From Neoroseomonas alkaliterrae (lineage in GTDB: Bacteria > Pseudomonadota > Alphaproteobacteria > Acetobacterales > Acetobacteraceae): DNA of 64,000 nt. A program made the translations under genes and the position numbers. Below, piece after piece: positions 11,375 through 19,878 of this stretch. The notes beneath the pieces were generated by a model. The model worked only from the letters and a program-made list of their open reading frames with translations, did not search any database and had not been told where the DNA came from. Where the stretch lies: positions 62,001-126,000 of the forward strand of contig NZ_JACIJE010000007.1 in NCBI RefSeq assembly GCF_014199195.1, written 5' to 3'. Each line of letters starts with the position of its first letter. The stretch's first letter is position 1.

Positions 11375-13270
11375 TCAGCGCATCGCGCCCTTCAGCACCG
11401 CGCCCACCTCGTCGAGGATCGCCGGGTCGTCGATGGTCGGCGGCACGGCGTAGTCCTCGCCATCGGCGATCTTGCGCAGCGTCGCGCGCAGGATCTTGCC
11501 GCTGCGCGTCTTGGGCAGGCGGGCGACGATGCGCGCCTCCTTGAAGGCGGCCACGGGGCCGATGCGATCGCGCACCATGGCCACGAGCTCGGCGGCGAGC
11601 GCCGCCTCCTCCTTCGCGACGCCCGATTTCAGCACGACAAGGCCGAGCGGCACCTGGCCCTTCAGCGTGTCCTTCACGCCGACCACGGCGCATTCGGCGA
11701 TGTCGGGGTGGGAGGCGAGCACCTCCTCCATCGCGCCGGTGGACAGCCGGTGGCCGGCGACGTTGATGATGTCGTCGGTGCGCGACATCACCGAGACATA
11801 GCCCTCCTCGTCGATCATCCCCGCATCGGCGGTGGAGTAGTAGCCGGGGAAGGCGGAGAGGTAGGCGTCGCGGAAGCGCTCCTCGGCGTTCCACAGCGTC
11901 GGCAGGCAGGAGGGCGGCAGCGGCAGGCGGATGGCGAGGCTGCCGATCTGCCCCCGCGGCACTTCGCGGTGCGCCTCGTCCAGCACCACCACGTCGTAGC
12001 CCGGCGCGGGCTTGCCGCCGGAGCCGGGCTTGGTCGGGAACAGGCCGAGGCCGCGGAAATTGCCGGTGATGGTCCAGCCCGTCTCGGTCTGCCACCAGTG
12101 GTCCACCACCGGCTTGCCGAGCAGGCGCTGCGACCAGGTGATGGTGTCCGGGTCGCAGCGCTCGCCCGCAAGGTAGAGCGCCTCCAGCCGCGAGAGGTCG
12201 TGGCGCCGCATCAGCGCGCCCTCCGGGTCCTCCTTCTTGATGGCGCGGATCGCGGTGGGCGCGGTGAAGAGCACCTTCACGCCGTGCTGCGCGCAGACGC
12301 GCCAGAAGGTGCCGGCATCGGGCGTGCCGACGGGCTTGCCCTCGAACAGCACCGTGGTGCAGCCGGCCAGCAGCGGCGCGTAGACGATGTAGGAATGCCC
12401 CACCACCCAGCCGACATCCGAGGCCGCCCAGAACACGTCGCCCGCGCCCACGCCATAGACGAGCGACATGGAGTGGTGCAGCGCGACCGCGTGCCCGCCA
12501 TTGTCGCGCACGATGCCCTTGGGCGCGCCCGTCGTGCCCGAGGTGTAGAGGATGTAGAGCGGGTCGGTCGCCTCGACCGGCACGCAAGGGTGTGGGGCGG
12601 CGGCGCGCTCGGCCTCCAGCAGGTCCTCGTCGCGGCCGGGGGTGAGCTCGCAGGGCGCCTGCTCGCGCTGCAGGATCAGCACGCGCTCGGGCTTGTGGGG
12701 CGAGAGGCCGATCGCCGCATCGAGCAGCGGCTTGTACTTCACCACCCGCCCGGGCTCGAGGCCGCAACTGGCCGAGACGATCGCCTTCGGCTTCGCATCG
12801 GCGATGCGCGCGGCGAGTTCGGCCGCGGCGAAGCCGCCGAACACCACCGAATGCACCGCGCCGAGCCGCGCGCAGGCGAGCATGGCGATCGCCGCCTCGG
12901 GCACCATCGGCATGTAGATGATGACGCGCTCGCCCTTGGTCACGCCGCGCGCGGCGAGCGCGCCGGCGACGCGCGCCACGCGCTCCTGCAGGGCGGCGTA
13001 GGTGATGGTCTCGATCCGCCCGGTCATCGGGCTGTCCCAGATGATGGCGGGCTGCGCGCCGCGGCCCGCGGCGACGTGGCGGTCCACCGCGTTGAAGCAG
13101 GTGTTGAGCCGCCCGCCGGGGAACCAGCGGCCATAGACGCCGAGCGTCGCGTCGAAGGTCGCGCGCGGCGGCGCGTCCCAGGTGATGCCCTTGGCCGCCT
13201 CGGCCCAATAGGCCTCCGGGTCGCGGCGCCAGGCGGCGTAGACCTCGTCGTAGCGTGTGGTGCCGGTCAT
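11375..13270 (-). CDS. prpE: Propionyl-CoA synthetase (acetyl-CoA synthetase family)
   Basis: An ANL-superfamily enzyme that activates propionate (or a related short acid) through an acyl-adenylate to the CoA thioester. The 631 residues include the AMP-binding P-loop YILYTSGTTGAPKGI (about 235-249), DVGWVVGHSYIVYAPL, the DHWWQTETGW motif (PrpE-like where acetyl-CoA synthetases usually have DTWWQTETG), and a C-terminal TRSGKILRATLRKI segment with the lysine that is acylated in the family. PrpE is favoured over Acs by DHWWQTE and GYDVVVLDE, but acetate use cannot be excluded. It is divergent from the exonuclease across a 161-base spacer with no clear promoter boxes. The nearby symporter could supply its carboxylate. 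Confidence 0.87.
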   Translation of the reverse strand: MTGTTRYDEVYAAWRRDPEAYWAEAAKGITWDAPPRATFDATLGVYGRWFPGGRLNTCFNAVDRHVAAGRGAQPAIIWDSPMTGRIETITYAALQERVARVAGALAARGVTKGERVIIYMPMVPEAAIAMLACARLGAVHSVVFGGFAAAELAARIADAKPKAIVSASCGLEPGRVVKYKPLLDAAIGLSPHKPERVLILQREQAPCELTPGRDEDLLEAERAAAPHPCVPVEATDPLYILYTSGTTGAPKGIVRDNGGHAVALHHSMSLVYGVGAGDVFWAASDVGWVVGHSYIVYAPLLAGCTTVLFEGKPVGTPDAGTFWRVCAQHGVKVLFTAPTAIRAIKKEDPEGALMRRHDLSRLEALYLAGERCDPDTITWSQRLLGKPVVDHWWQTETGWTITGNFRGLGLFPTKPGSGGKPAPGYDVVVLDEAHREVPRGQIGSLAIRLPLPPSCLPTLWNAEERFRDAYLSAFPGYYSTADAGMIDEEGYVSVMSRTDDIINVAGHRLSTGAMEEVLASHPDIAECAVVGVKDTLKGQVPLGLVVLKSGVAKEEAALAAELVAMVRDRIGPVAAFKEARIVARLPKTRSGKILRATLRKIADGEDYAVPPTIDDPAILDEVGAVLKGAMR

Positions 13271-13431
13271 GCTGGTCGTTCCTGTCGTTCGCCTTCCCCG
13301 CGCGGCGAGCCTGGACCGGCCCGCGCCGGTCGGGCAAGTGCGGCGCGGCGCGGCCCGCGGCCTTGCGATGGATCAACCCCGCGCCGCCCGTCCTGGCGGA
13401 TCCTGCCGCGGCCATGTGAAGATCACCGGTC

Positions 13432-14139
13432 ATGAGCGGCCTGTTCCGACGCGCCTTGTCCGCCGTCGCCAACGGCATGAAGCCCTCGGCGCGCGAGTTC
13501 CTGCGCGCGCGGGCGCATTTCCACGCGCCGCTGCCCGACGGGCCGATCGCCGCCCAGCGCTACGTGGTCTTCGACCTCGAATCCACCGGGCTGAACCCGA
13601 GCGGCGGCGACCGGCTGCTGTCCATCGGCGCCATCCGCCTGCGCGACACCATGCCGGCGGAGCGCTTCTCGACGCTCGTGGATCCGGGCCGGCCCATCCC
13701 GCCCGAGAGCATCCGCTACCACGGCATCACGGACGAGGCGGTGCGCGCCGCGCCGCGCGCGCCCGAGGCGATCGCCGCCTTCCTCGACTTCGCGGGCGGC
13801 GACGTGCTGGTCGCGCACAATGCCGCCTTCGACCGCACGCTGCTGTTCATGGAGGAGTTCCACGGCGCCCCGGCCATCCCCAACCCCTTCCTGTGCAGCC
13901 TCGCGCTCTCCCGCTGGCTCGACCCCGAGGAGCCCGACCATTCGCTGGACGGGCTGTGCGGCCGCGCGGGCATCGTGATCGAGGGGCGGCACGAGGCGCT
14001 GGGCGATGCGGAGGCGACGGCCGCGCTGTGGGTGCAGTTCCTCGCGCGCGCCGCCGCGCGCGGGGTGGATAACCTGCAGGAACTCTCGCGCCGCAGCCGG
14101 ATGCAGCACGCGATCTCGGCGACGGCCGAGCATTTCTGA
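13432..14139 (+). CDS. DnaQ-like 3'-5' exonuclease
   Basis: A 235-residue DEDDh exonuclease of the RNase T/DNA polymerase III epsilon type. Exo I is VVFDLESTG (D48, E50), Exo II includes VAHNAAFDRTLLF (about residues 124-136), and Exo III is HEALGDAEATAALW with the catalytic His and Asp. About 40 residues precede the exonuclease fold. No polymerase-binding tail is evident, so it is unlikely to be the replicative proofreading subunit. Exonucleases of this form are repeatedly found beside DUF294-CBS proteins and sodium:acetate-type symporters, as here; the reason is unknown. It converges with the DUF294 gene 47 bases downstream. Confidence 0.85.
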   Translation: MSGLFRRALSAVANGMKPSAREFLRARAHFHAPLPDGPIAAQRYVVFDLESTGLNPSGGDRLLSIGAIRLRDTMPAERFSTLVDPGRPIPPESIRYHGITDEAVRAAPRAPEAIAAFLDFAGGDVLVAHNAAFDRTLLFMEEFHGAPAIPNPFLCSLALSRWLDPEEPDHSLDGLCGRAGIVIEGRHEALGDAEATAALWVQFLARAAARGVDNLQELSRRSRMQHAISATAEHF

Positions 14140-14186
14140 CGCGCCGCGCCCCGCCTTGCTGCGCGCGGCAGGCCGCGCCGCCCGCG

Positions 14187-15629
14187 CTACCAGACCGAGC
14201 CGGTGAAACTGCCGAAGGCGCCGCGGCTGAAGGAGCGCACCGCCTTCAGCGCGTCGCGCAGCGCCGAGCGCCGCGGCTTCTCCATCGCCGCCGTGTCCAC
14301 GAGGTTGCCTGGCGCACGCCCGGCCGCGTGGTCGGCGAGCTGCTGGCGCAGCAGGACATCGAGCAGCAGCGCGAAGGCCTCGGCGAGGTCCGCCGCCTCG
14401 CGCGCATGCACGCTGCCGCGGGCGGCGAGCGCGGCGATGCGCGCCGCCGTGCCGGTCGGCGCGATGCCGTCGCGCAGCGCGAGCAGCCGCGTCGCGGCCA
14501 CCAGCGGCATCAGCCCGTGCAGCTTGAGGTCGGTGCGGGTCCCGGGGCCCGGCTCGTCATCGGTGAAGCCGCCCCACAGCGTGAGGCCGACGGTGAGCGA
14601 GGCGTTCTGCGCCGCCATGGCGGCAAGCAGCGCCGGGCTCGCGGCGAGCACGCGGCCGAGATGGGCGCGCAGCGCCTCGGCCGGGGCGGGGTCGCCGGCC
14701 GCGGCGCGGAAGTCGAAGGCGATGTCGGAGAAGAGCAGCGCGGCGCCGGCGCGCCGGCCGGCCCAGTATTCGAACTGGTGCCGCCATTGCGGCAGGGTTT
14801 TCCGCCACAGCGGGTTGCGCGCCATGATCCCGCCCGGGCAGAGCGGGAAGCCCGCGGCGTCGAGCCCGGCGTTGAACGCCTCGGCGAAGGCGCGGAACCA
14901 GGCATCCACCTCCGCGTGCCGGTCGTCCGGGTAGTCGGCGAGGATCAGCCCGTTGTCCTGGTCGGGGCGAAGCAGGCTCTCGCCGCGCCCGACGCTGCCC
15001 ATCACGAGCAGGGTGAAGGGGACGGGCGGCTCGCCATGGGCGGTAAGGCTGCGGTCGAGCACGCGGCGATGCAGGTCGAGGTTGATGCCGCTGACGAGGC
15101 CGACGACCTCCTGCGCCGGGACGCCTTCGTCGAGCAGCGCGGTCGCCACCCCCGCCTGGGCGGCCTTGATCGCGGCATCCTCGCCGGCCAGCGCGTCGAG
15201 ATGGGTCAGCAGGCGGCCGGAGGCGGCGGCAAGCGTGTCGTCCCGGTGCAGCATGCCGACGCAGCGCCCATCCGCCCCGACCACCGGCAGGTGCCGCAGC
15301 CGCCCCGGCCTGAGCAGCGCGACGGCGCGCCACAGCCCGGCATCCGCGGGGCAGGTGGTGACGGGGGCGGTCATGGCGGCCGAGAGCGGGGCCTCGGGCG
15401 GCAGGCGGAAGGCGACGCGCCGCGCCACGTCCCGCTCGGTCAGGATGCCGACCGGCGCGCCGCGCGCATCGAGCGCGAGCACGGCCGAGACATGCGGCCC
15501 GGCCATGGCGGGCAGCACCTCGGCGAGCGGCGTCGCGGGGTCGAAGCCGGGCGGCGCGGGATGCATCGCGGCGGTCACCGGGCCGGTGAGCGCGGCGGCG
15601 GGGGAGGGTGGAGCCTTGGGCTGCTGCAT
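14187..15629 (-). CDS. CBS-pair plus DUF294 nucleotidyltransferase-like protein
   Basis: A 480-residue cytosolic protein. Residues about 15-140 form two CBS repeats (ILTERDVARRVAF; RHLPVVGADGRCVGML), which usually bind adenine nucleotides. A GlnD-like nucleotidyltransferase domain follows with LLVMGSVGRGESLLRPDQDNGLIL (about 215-240), where the GS and DxD residues are present, then a DUF294 C-terminal helical domain (QFEYWAGRRAGAALLFSDIAFDFRA). The family is thought to modify or sense a protein partner in response to nucleotide level; no substrate is known. The preserved catalytic motif suggests an active enzyme. Its position between the exonuclease and the symporter operon fits a regulatory role in carboxylate uptake. 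Confidence 0.8.
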   Translation of the reverse strand: MQQPKAPPSPAAALTGPVTAAMHPAPPGFDPATPLAEVLPAMAGPHVSAVLALDARGAPVGILTERDVARRVAFRLPPEAPLSAAMTAPVTTCPADAGLWRAVALLRPGRLRHLPVVGADGRCVGMLHRDDTLAAASGRLLTHLDALAGEDAAIKAAQAGVATALLDEGVPAQEVVGLVSGINLDLHRRVLDRSLTAHGEPPVPFTLLVMGSVGRGESLLRPDQDNGLILADYPDDRHAEVDAWFRAFAEAFNAGLDAAGFPLCPGGIMARNPLWRKTLPQWRHQFEYWAGRRAGAALLFSDIAFDFRAAAGDPAPAEALRAHLGRVLAASPALLAAMAAQNASLTVGLTLWGGFTDDEPGPGTRTDLKLHGLMPLVAATRLLALRDGIAPTGTAARIAALAARGSVHAREAADLAEAFALLLDVLLRQQLADHAAGRAPGNLVDTAAMEKPRRSALRDALKAVRSFSRGAFGSFTGSVW

Positions 15630-15684
15630 CGCGCCTGGGTCCGTGCGGTTCGGGCGCGACTATGCCCGAGCCTGCGCCGCGCCG

Positions 15685-16317
15685 TCAGGCGTCAGGCGAT
15701 GAGGCGAGCAGCAGGCGCGCCGTCGCGGGCGCGTCGAACCGGCGCTCCATCTCCTGCTGGGTGGTCACGACATGGAAGCGCAGCGCGCCGAGGATGGAGG
15801 GCTCCTCGCCGCGGCGCTGGTCGGGGTGGATGGGCAGGGTCGCGAGCAGCGGCGCCTCGGCCGCGAGCGGCATGGTGTTGGCCGGGTGGGGCGGGGCGAG
15901 CTGGAGCCGCGCGAGATGCGCCGCGATGGCCGCCGGGACCGCCTCGGCCGGCTGATCCCGGCCGGCGAGGGCGAGCGACTCGGCGAGGATCGCCGCATGC
16001 AGCCCGACCAGGGCGGCGGCGAGCGCGGGCTCCCGCCCCGGCGCGTGCGGCCGCAGCCAGCCCTCGGCAAGGGCGGCGGTGTCGGCGAGCGCGGCGAGGA
16101 AGACCTCCCAGCGGCAATGGTCGAGGGCGGCGCGGAAATCGGGGTCGGCGAAGAGCACCTGCTCGCTGCGCCCGGACTTCACGCGGCAATAGTCGATGAC
16201 GGTCTTCTGCGCGATGAAGGCGGCCTGGCGGCCCAGGAAATCGCGGAAGGCCCTGGTGTCGGAAGGGGCCTGACGGCGGCGCAGCCATTTCGCGAGCACG
16301 CTTTTCGAATCCTTCAT
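15685..16317 (-). CDS. Conserved protein of unknown function next to the symporter
   Basis: About 210 residues from the ATG at 16317 (MKDSKSVLAKWLRRRQ). The frame could begin 12 codons earlier but that would run into the divergent promoter. No signal peptide or membrane span is visible. Features are a basic N-terminus, FRDFLGRQAAFIAQKTVIDYCRVKSG (about 22-47), a helix-rich middle, and a C-terminus with LGALRFHVVTTQQEMERRF. I do not recognise the family. It lies 56 bases upstream of the DUF294 gene on the same strand and is divergent from the symporter operon across about 107 bases, so a role in controlling or assisting uptake is possible but unproven. Confidence 0.7.
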   Translation of the reverse strand: MKDSKSVLAKWLRRRQAPSDTRAFRDFLGRQAAFIAQKTVIDYCRVKSGRSEQVLFADPDFRAALDHCRWEVFLAALADTAALAEGWLRPHAPGREPALAAALVGLHAAILAESLALAGRDQPAEAVPAAIAAHLARLQLAPPHPANTMPLAAEAPLLATLPIHPDQRRGEEPSILGALRFHVVTTQQEMERRFDAPATARLLLASSPDA

Positions 16318-16397
16318 CCGCCGGAAACGCCGTGATTGAGCGGCCCGCGACAAGGTGCTACGCGTTCATTAGCTGGGAAGAAAGCCGCCTCGTGGCG

Positions 16398-16424
16398 GGT
16401 ATAACACAGGGGGAGAATGCGAGA
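16398..16424 (+). promoter_or_regulatory. Candidate -10 box and ribosome site of the symporter operon
   Basis: TATAAC at 16400-16405 is the best -10-like hexamer in the 107-base divergent spacer; no good -35 lies 17 bases upstream. A purine-rich GGGGGAG follows, ending 9 bases before the ATG at 16425, and supports that start for the DUF4212 gene. Confidence 0.35.
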
Positions 16425-16733
16425 ATGCCGCTCGCCGAGGAAACCAAGGACGGTGGCGGAGCGCCACCGGCAAGCATCGACGAGGCGACAGCCAAGGCGT
16501 ACTGGAAGAAGACCTCGTCCCTGATGTGGACGGTGCTCCTGATCTGGTTCCTCTCGGGCTTCGTCATCCACATCTTCGCGCCCTCGCTCAACCAGGTGCG
16601 CGTGCTCGGCTTTCCGCTGGGCTTCTACTTCGCCGCGCAGGGCAGCCTGATCATCTTCGTCGTCGGCCTCTACTGGTTCGCCCGGAAGCAGAACCGGATC
16701 GACGAGGAGTTCGGCGTGCAGGAGGACCGCTGA
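16425..16733 (+). CDS. Sodium/substrate symporter small subunit (DUF4212)
   Basis: A 102-residue membrane protein with two transmembrane helices (LMWTVLLIWFLSGFVIHIF and the GFYFAAQGSLIIFVVGLYWF stretch) and a C-terminal RKQNRIDEEFGVQE tail. The pattern AYWKKTSSLM...WFLSGF...LNQVRVLGFPLGFYFAAQGSL is that of the DUF4212 small subunit, always paired with a VC_2705-type sodium:solute symporter. The start at 16425 was chosen because GGGGGAG precedes it and the protein then begins with the usual acidic leader; the frame is open 31 codons further upstream without a ribosome site. The large subunit starts 3 bases after its stop. Confidence 0.88.
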   Translation: MPLAEETKDGGGAPPASIDEATAKAYWKKTSSLMWTVLLIWFLSGFVIHIFAPSLNQVRVLGFPLGFYFAAQGSLIIFVVGLYWFARKQNRIDEEFGVQEDR

Positions 16734-16736
16734 GCC

Positions 16737-18797
16737 ATGTCCGCGAGCACCTCCGGGGGCAAGGACCCCTTCATCTCGAACCTCAACAAGATCTACGCCG
16801 GCTACACGGGCGGCTTCCTCGGCTTCGTCGTCATCCTCGGCATCCTCGAGCAGATGGGCGTGCCGAACCGGATCATCGGCTACCTGTTCGTGTTCCTCAC
16901 GATCGGCGTCTACGCCTATATCGGCATCATCAGCCGCACCGCGCAGGTCGCGGAATACTACGTCGCCGGGCGAAGGGTGCCGGCCATCTACAACGGCATG
17001 GCGACCGGCTCCGACTGGATGTCGGCGGCCTCCTTCATCGGCATGGCGGGCAGCCTCTATGCGCTGGGCTATGGCGGGCTCGCCTTCATCCTGGGCTGGA
17101 CGGGCGGCTACATGCTGGTGGCCATCCTGCTCGCGCCCTACCTGCGCAAGTTCGGCCAGTACACGGTGCCGGACTTCCTCGGCGCCCGCTATGGCGGGAA
17201 CTTCGCGCGCTCGATCGGCGTGCTTGTGCTGGTCACCGCCTCCTTCGTCTATGTCGTCGCGCAGATCGTCGGCGTGGGCATCATCACCCAGCGCTTCCTC
17301 GACGTCTCCTTCGCGGTGGCGGTGTTCCTCGGCCTCGCGGGCATTCTCGTCTGCTCGATGCTGGGCGGCATGCGCGCGGTCACCTGGACCCAGGTGGCGC
17401 AGTACATCATCCTGATCATCGCCTACCTGATCCCGGCCATCCTGATGTCGGTGAAGGTCACGGGCGTGCCGGTGCCGCAGCTCATGTACGGCTTCGCGCT
17501 GGAACGCATCGAGGGGCTGGAGCAGGCCTTCCGCGCCGCGGGGCAGGTGCCGCCGCCCGGGGTGACGGGCTTCCATTCGGCGCCCTTCGTCGGGGCGAAC
17601 GGACAGTTCTCCATGCCCGCGGCGGTGAACTTCTTCGCCCTGGTGTTCTGCCTGATGGTCGGCACCGCGGCGCTGCCGCACATCCTGATGCGCTACTTCA
17701 CCACGCCGTCGGTGCGCGAGGCGCGCAACTCGGTGGCGTGGTCGCTGTTCTTCATCTTCCTGCTCTACTTCACGGCGCCGGCCTATGCCGCCTTCGCGAA
17801 GCTCGAGATCTACCAGAACTTCATCAACCAGCCGATCGCGGCGCTGCCCGAATGGGTGCGGGCATGGCAGATCATCTCGCCCTACGGCACGCCGTGGATC
17901 AACATCGTGGATGTCAACAACGACGGCATCCTGCAGTGGAACGAGTTCCGCATCCACCCGGACGTGGTCGTGCTCGCCACGCCCGAAATCGCGGGCATGC
18001 CCTATGTGATCGCGGGCATGGTGGCGGCGGGCGGCCTGGCCGCGGCGCTGTCCACCGCGGACGGGCTGCTGCTGGCGCTGGCCAATGCGCTCAGCCACGA
18101 CGTCTACTACAAGATGATCAACCCCAATGCGCCGACCAAGCAGCGGCTCATCATCGCGCGTGTCCTGCTCATCTGCGTCGCGCTCTTCGCGGCCTGGACG
18201 GCGGGGAATGCGGGGGCGGACATCCTGTTCCTCGTCGCCTGGGCCTTCTCCATCGCCGCCGCGGGGCTCTTCGCCGCGCTGGTGATGGGTGTGTGGTACA
18301 AGCGGACGACGAACACCGCGGCCTGCCTCGGCATGCTCGTGGGCTACGTCGCGACGTTCGGCTACCTGATGTGGTCGGAGTTCGGCGGGCTGTCCTTCCT
18401 GCAGGTCTTCGGCACGAAGGAGGCCATCCTGCGCGCGGCGCAGGCGGCCGCGGCCATGCCGCAGGCGTCGGCCGAGCTCAAGGCCTATGCCGCGGGCATC
18501 GTCGCCAATGCGGCGACCCTGCAGGACGGCGCGATGGCCTGGTTCGGCAAGGCGCTGACGGGTCTCGGCATGAGCACCGACCATGTGGTGCTGCGCGGGC
18601 GCATCGTGGCGCGCCTGTGGGGCATCAACAACATCTCGGGCGGCATCTTCGGCGTGCCGCTCGCCTTCCTCACCATCTACGTGGTGTCGCAGTTCACCAA
18701 GGCGCCGTCCCAGGCGATGCAGGACTTCGTCGAGTCCATCCGCATCCCGAAGGGCGGCGTGCGGCTGGCCGACTCCCGCGCGGCGGTGAAGGAGTAG
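16737..18797 (+). CDS. Sodium:solute symporter, VC_2705 family (large subunit)
   Basis: A 686-residue inner-membrane sodium-coupled carrier of the SSS superfamily, with about 13 hydrophobic helices (LeuT fold). Family residues include YYVAGRRVPAIYNGMATGSDWMSAASFIGMAG (about 77-108) and GGLAAALSTADGLLLALANALSHDVYY (about 432-458), the latter near the sodium site. It is related to acetate permease ActP but longer, and pairs with a DUF4212 subunit, so VC_2705 is the better label; the substrate is probably a small carboxylate. An inserted loop before residue 405 contains an EF-hand-like DVNNDGILQWNE (392-403). A 20-bp palindrome follows the stop. Confidence 0.88.
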   Translation: MSASTSGGKDPFISNLNKIYAGYTGGFLGFVVILGILEQMGVPNRIIGYLFVFLTIGVYAYIGIISRTAQVAEYYVAGRRVPAIYNGMATGSDWMSAASFIGMAGSLYALGYGGLAFILGWTGGYMLVAILLAPYLRKFGQYTVPDFLGARYGGNFARSIGVLVLVTASFVYVVAQIVGVGIITQRFLDVSFAVAVFLGLAGILVCSMLGGMRAVTWTQVAQYIILIIAYLIPAILMSVKVTGVPVPQLMYGFALERIEGLEQAFRAAGQVPPPGVTGFHSAPFVGANGQFSMPAAVNFFALVFCLMVGTAALPHILMRYFTTPSVREARNSVAWSLFFIFLLYFTAPAYAAFAKLEIYQNFINQPIAALPEWVRAWQIISPYGTPWINIVDVNNDGILQWNEFRIHPDVVVLATPEIAGMPYVIAGMVAAGGLAAALSTADGLLLALANALSHDVYYKMINPNAPTKQRLIIARVLLICVALFAAWTAGNAGADILFLVAWAFSIAAAGLFAALVMGVWYKRTTNTAACLGMLVGYVATFGYLMWSEFGGLSFLQVFGTKEAILRAAQAAAAMPQASAELKAYAAGIVANAATLQDGAMAWFGKALTGLGMSTDHVVLRGRIVARLWGINNISGGIFGVPLAFLTIYVVSQFTKAPSQAMQDFVESIRIPKGGVRLADSRAAVKE

Positions 18798-18805
18798 GCC
18801 GGCAC

Positions 18806-18825
18806 GGCCCCCGCGCGCGGGGGCC
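18806..18825 (+). terminator. GC-rich palindrome after the symporter gene
   Basis: A perfect 20-base palindrome (GGCCCCCGCG and its complement) starting 9 bases after the symporter stop. It can fold into a strong hairpin with a 2-4 base loop. No T-run follows, so it may be a processing or stability hairpin or a Rho-dependent end rather than a classical terminator. Confidence 0.45.
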
Positions 18826-18884
18826 TGCCACATCCATCCGGGGCGGTTGCAGCGATGCGGCCGCCCCGTCACTTTGCGGGTGCC

Positions 18885-19202
18885 ATGAACGAGTTCGTCC
18901 TGGGGCATCTGCCCTTCTGGATCGTCAACTACATCCTCGCCCTGGTGGCCTGGTCCTGCATCGGGCGATTCCTGATGTCCGCCTTCCTGCCCCCCGACAG
19001 CCCCAACTATATCTGGCGGGGCTTCCGCTTCCTCACGGACTGGGCGGTGGGCACGGCGCGCGTGCTGGTGCCGAGCTACGTCACGCCCGTCTTCCTGCCG
19101 CTCGTCGCCTTCTGCTGGCTGATGGCGCTGCGCTGGACCATCGGGCTGTTCATGATCGGCGCCGGCATGGCCCCGCGCCTTGCGCCGCCGGCCGGAGGCT
19201 GA
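18885..19202 (+). CDS. Small membrane protein, possibly YggT-like
   Basis: A 105-residue protein from the ATG at 18885 (MNEFVLGHLPFW). It has two hydrophobic segments (FWIVNYILALVAWSCIGRFLM and the VFLPLVAFCWLMALRWTIGLFMIGAGM stretch) separated by a polar section with PPDSPNYIWRGFRFLTDW. The layout recalls YggT-family proteins, whose role is poorly defined, but the match is loose. It lies 87 bases after the symporter and overlaps the spacing of the next small gene, so it is probably in the same transcript. Confidence 0.6.
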   Translation: MNEFVLGHLPFWIVNYILALVAWSCIGRFLMSAFLPPDSPNYIWRGFRFLTDWAVGTARVLVPSYVTPVFLPLVAFCWLMALRWTIGLFMIGAGMAPRLAPPAGG

Positions 19203-19206
19203 GGCC

Positions 19207-19509
19207 ATGACGCGCGAGACCCTCTTCGTCTTCACCGTCGGCACCTGCCTCATGCATGGGCTGGTCAGCCCGGCGCTGATCTACGTGGTGTTCTTCCACC
19301 CCGTCTGGCTGCCCGAGATGCTGCCGCCGACCGCCGAGATCGTCTTCTACGGCGCCTCGCTCATCGTCTCGACCGCGACGCTGCTGCTCTCGGCGGTGCC
19401 GGCGGCGATCGTGGAGCGGCTCGGTGCCGGGCTCGACGTCGCGATGCGTGTCTGGCTTTCGGGTGCGGCGATCATCACCGCGCTGGCGCTGGTCGCCAGG
19501 GGCGGCTGA
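19207..19509 (+). CDS. Small membrane protein of unknown function
   Basis: A 100-residue protein from the ATG at 19207, 4 bases after the preceding stop. Three hydrophobic segments are likely: LFVFTVGTCLMHGLVSPALIYVVFF, IVFYGASLIVSTATLLLSAVPAAIV and VWLSGAAIITALALVA. I do not recognise a family. Tight coupling to the upstream membrane gene suggests that the two proteins act together, perhaps as accessory parts of the symporter locus. Confidence 0.6.
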   Translation: MTRETLFVFTVGTCLMHGLVSPALIYVVFFHPVWLPEMLPPTAEIVFYGASLIVSTATLLLSAVPAAIVERLGAGLDVAMRVWLSGAAIITALALVARGG

Positions 19510-19878
19510 CTGCCGGCGGGCGGACAAGGGTTCCACTCCCCTCCGCGGGGCAACATCCCCGGCGGACGCGGGATCAACCTCGGCCCGCCGGGCATCAGGG
19601 GCTGGTGTGGCGTGCGGGCGCCCCAACGGCCGTGGGCGCGATGCAGGCATGCGACATGCCAAACCGTTCGCGCGACGGTCTCGGTTCCCGCTTCGCGGGC
19701 CTTGGCGCGGGCTGCCACGGCCATGCCCGATGGCGGTTGCCCCCGGCCCCCGTCGTGCCCCCTGCGCATCCGATGCCGCCGAACAATCCGGCAGGGTCGC
19801 CCGCGCAGGGCGGGCCTTGTCGGACGACGCGGCGCGCACACATGCGGGGTGTCATCAGCGGGCTTGCGGGGTGGGACC
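19510..19878. other. Hairpin-rich intergenic island A
   Basis: About 370 bases without a supported gene. Short perfect hairpins occur in tandem: GGCATG-CGA-CATGCC (19646-19660), CCGT/ACGG (19664-19678) and CCCGC-TTC-GCGGG (19687-19699). The stretch begins right at the upstream stop with TGCCGGCGGGCGGACAAGG and later has GGGCCTTGGCGCGGGC; similar words recur in other islands (see findings). Frames that are open here have no ribosome site and no recognisable product. Confidence 0.45.

Noticed and set aside
16737..18797. Calling the symporter acetate permease ActP
   Set aside because: It is longer, has the inserted loop and pairs with a DUF4212 subunit rather than a YjcH-type (DUF485) one, so the VC_2705 family fits better.
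16314..19253. A 979-codon minus-strand frame opposite the symporter genes
   Set aside because: His/Asp/Arg-rich product with no motif, antisense to a clear membrane protein.
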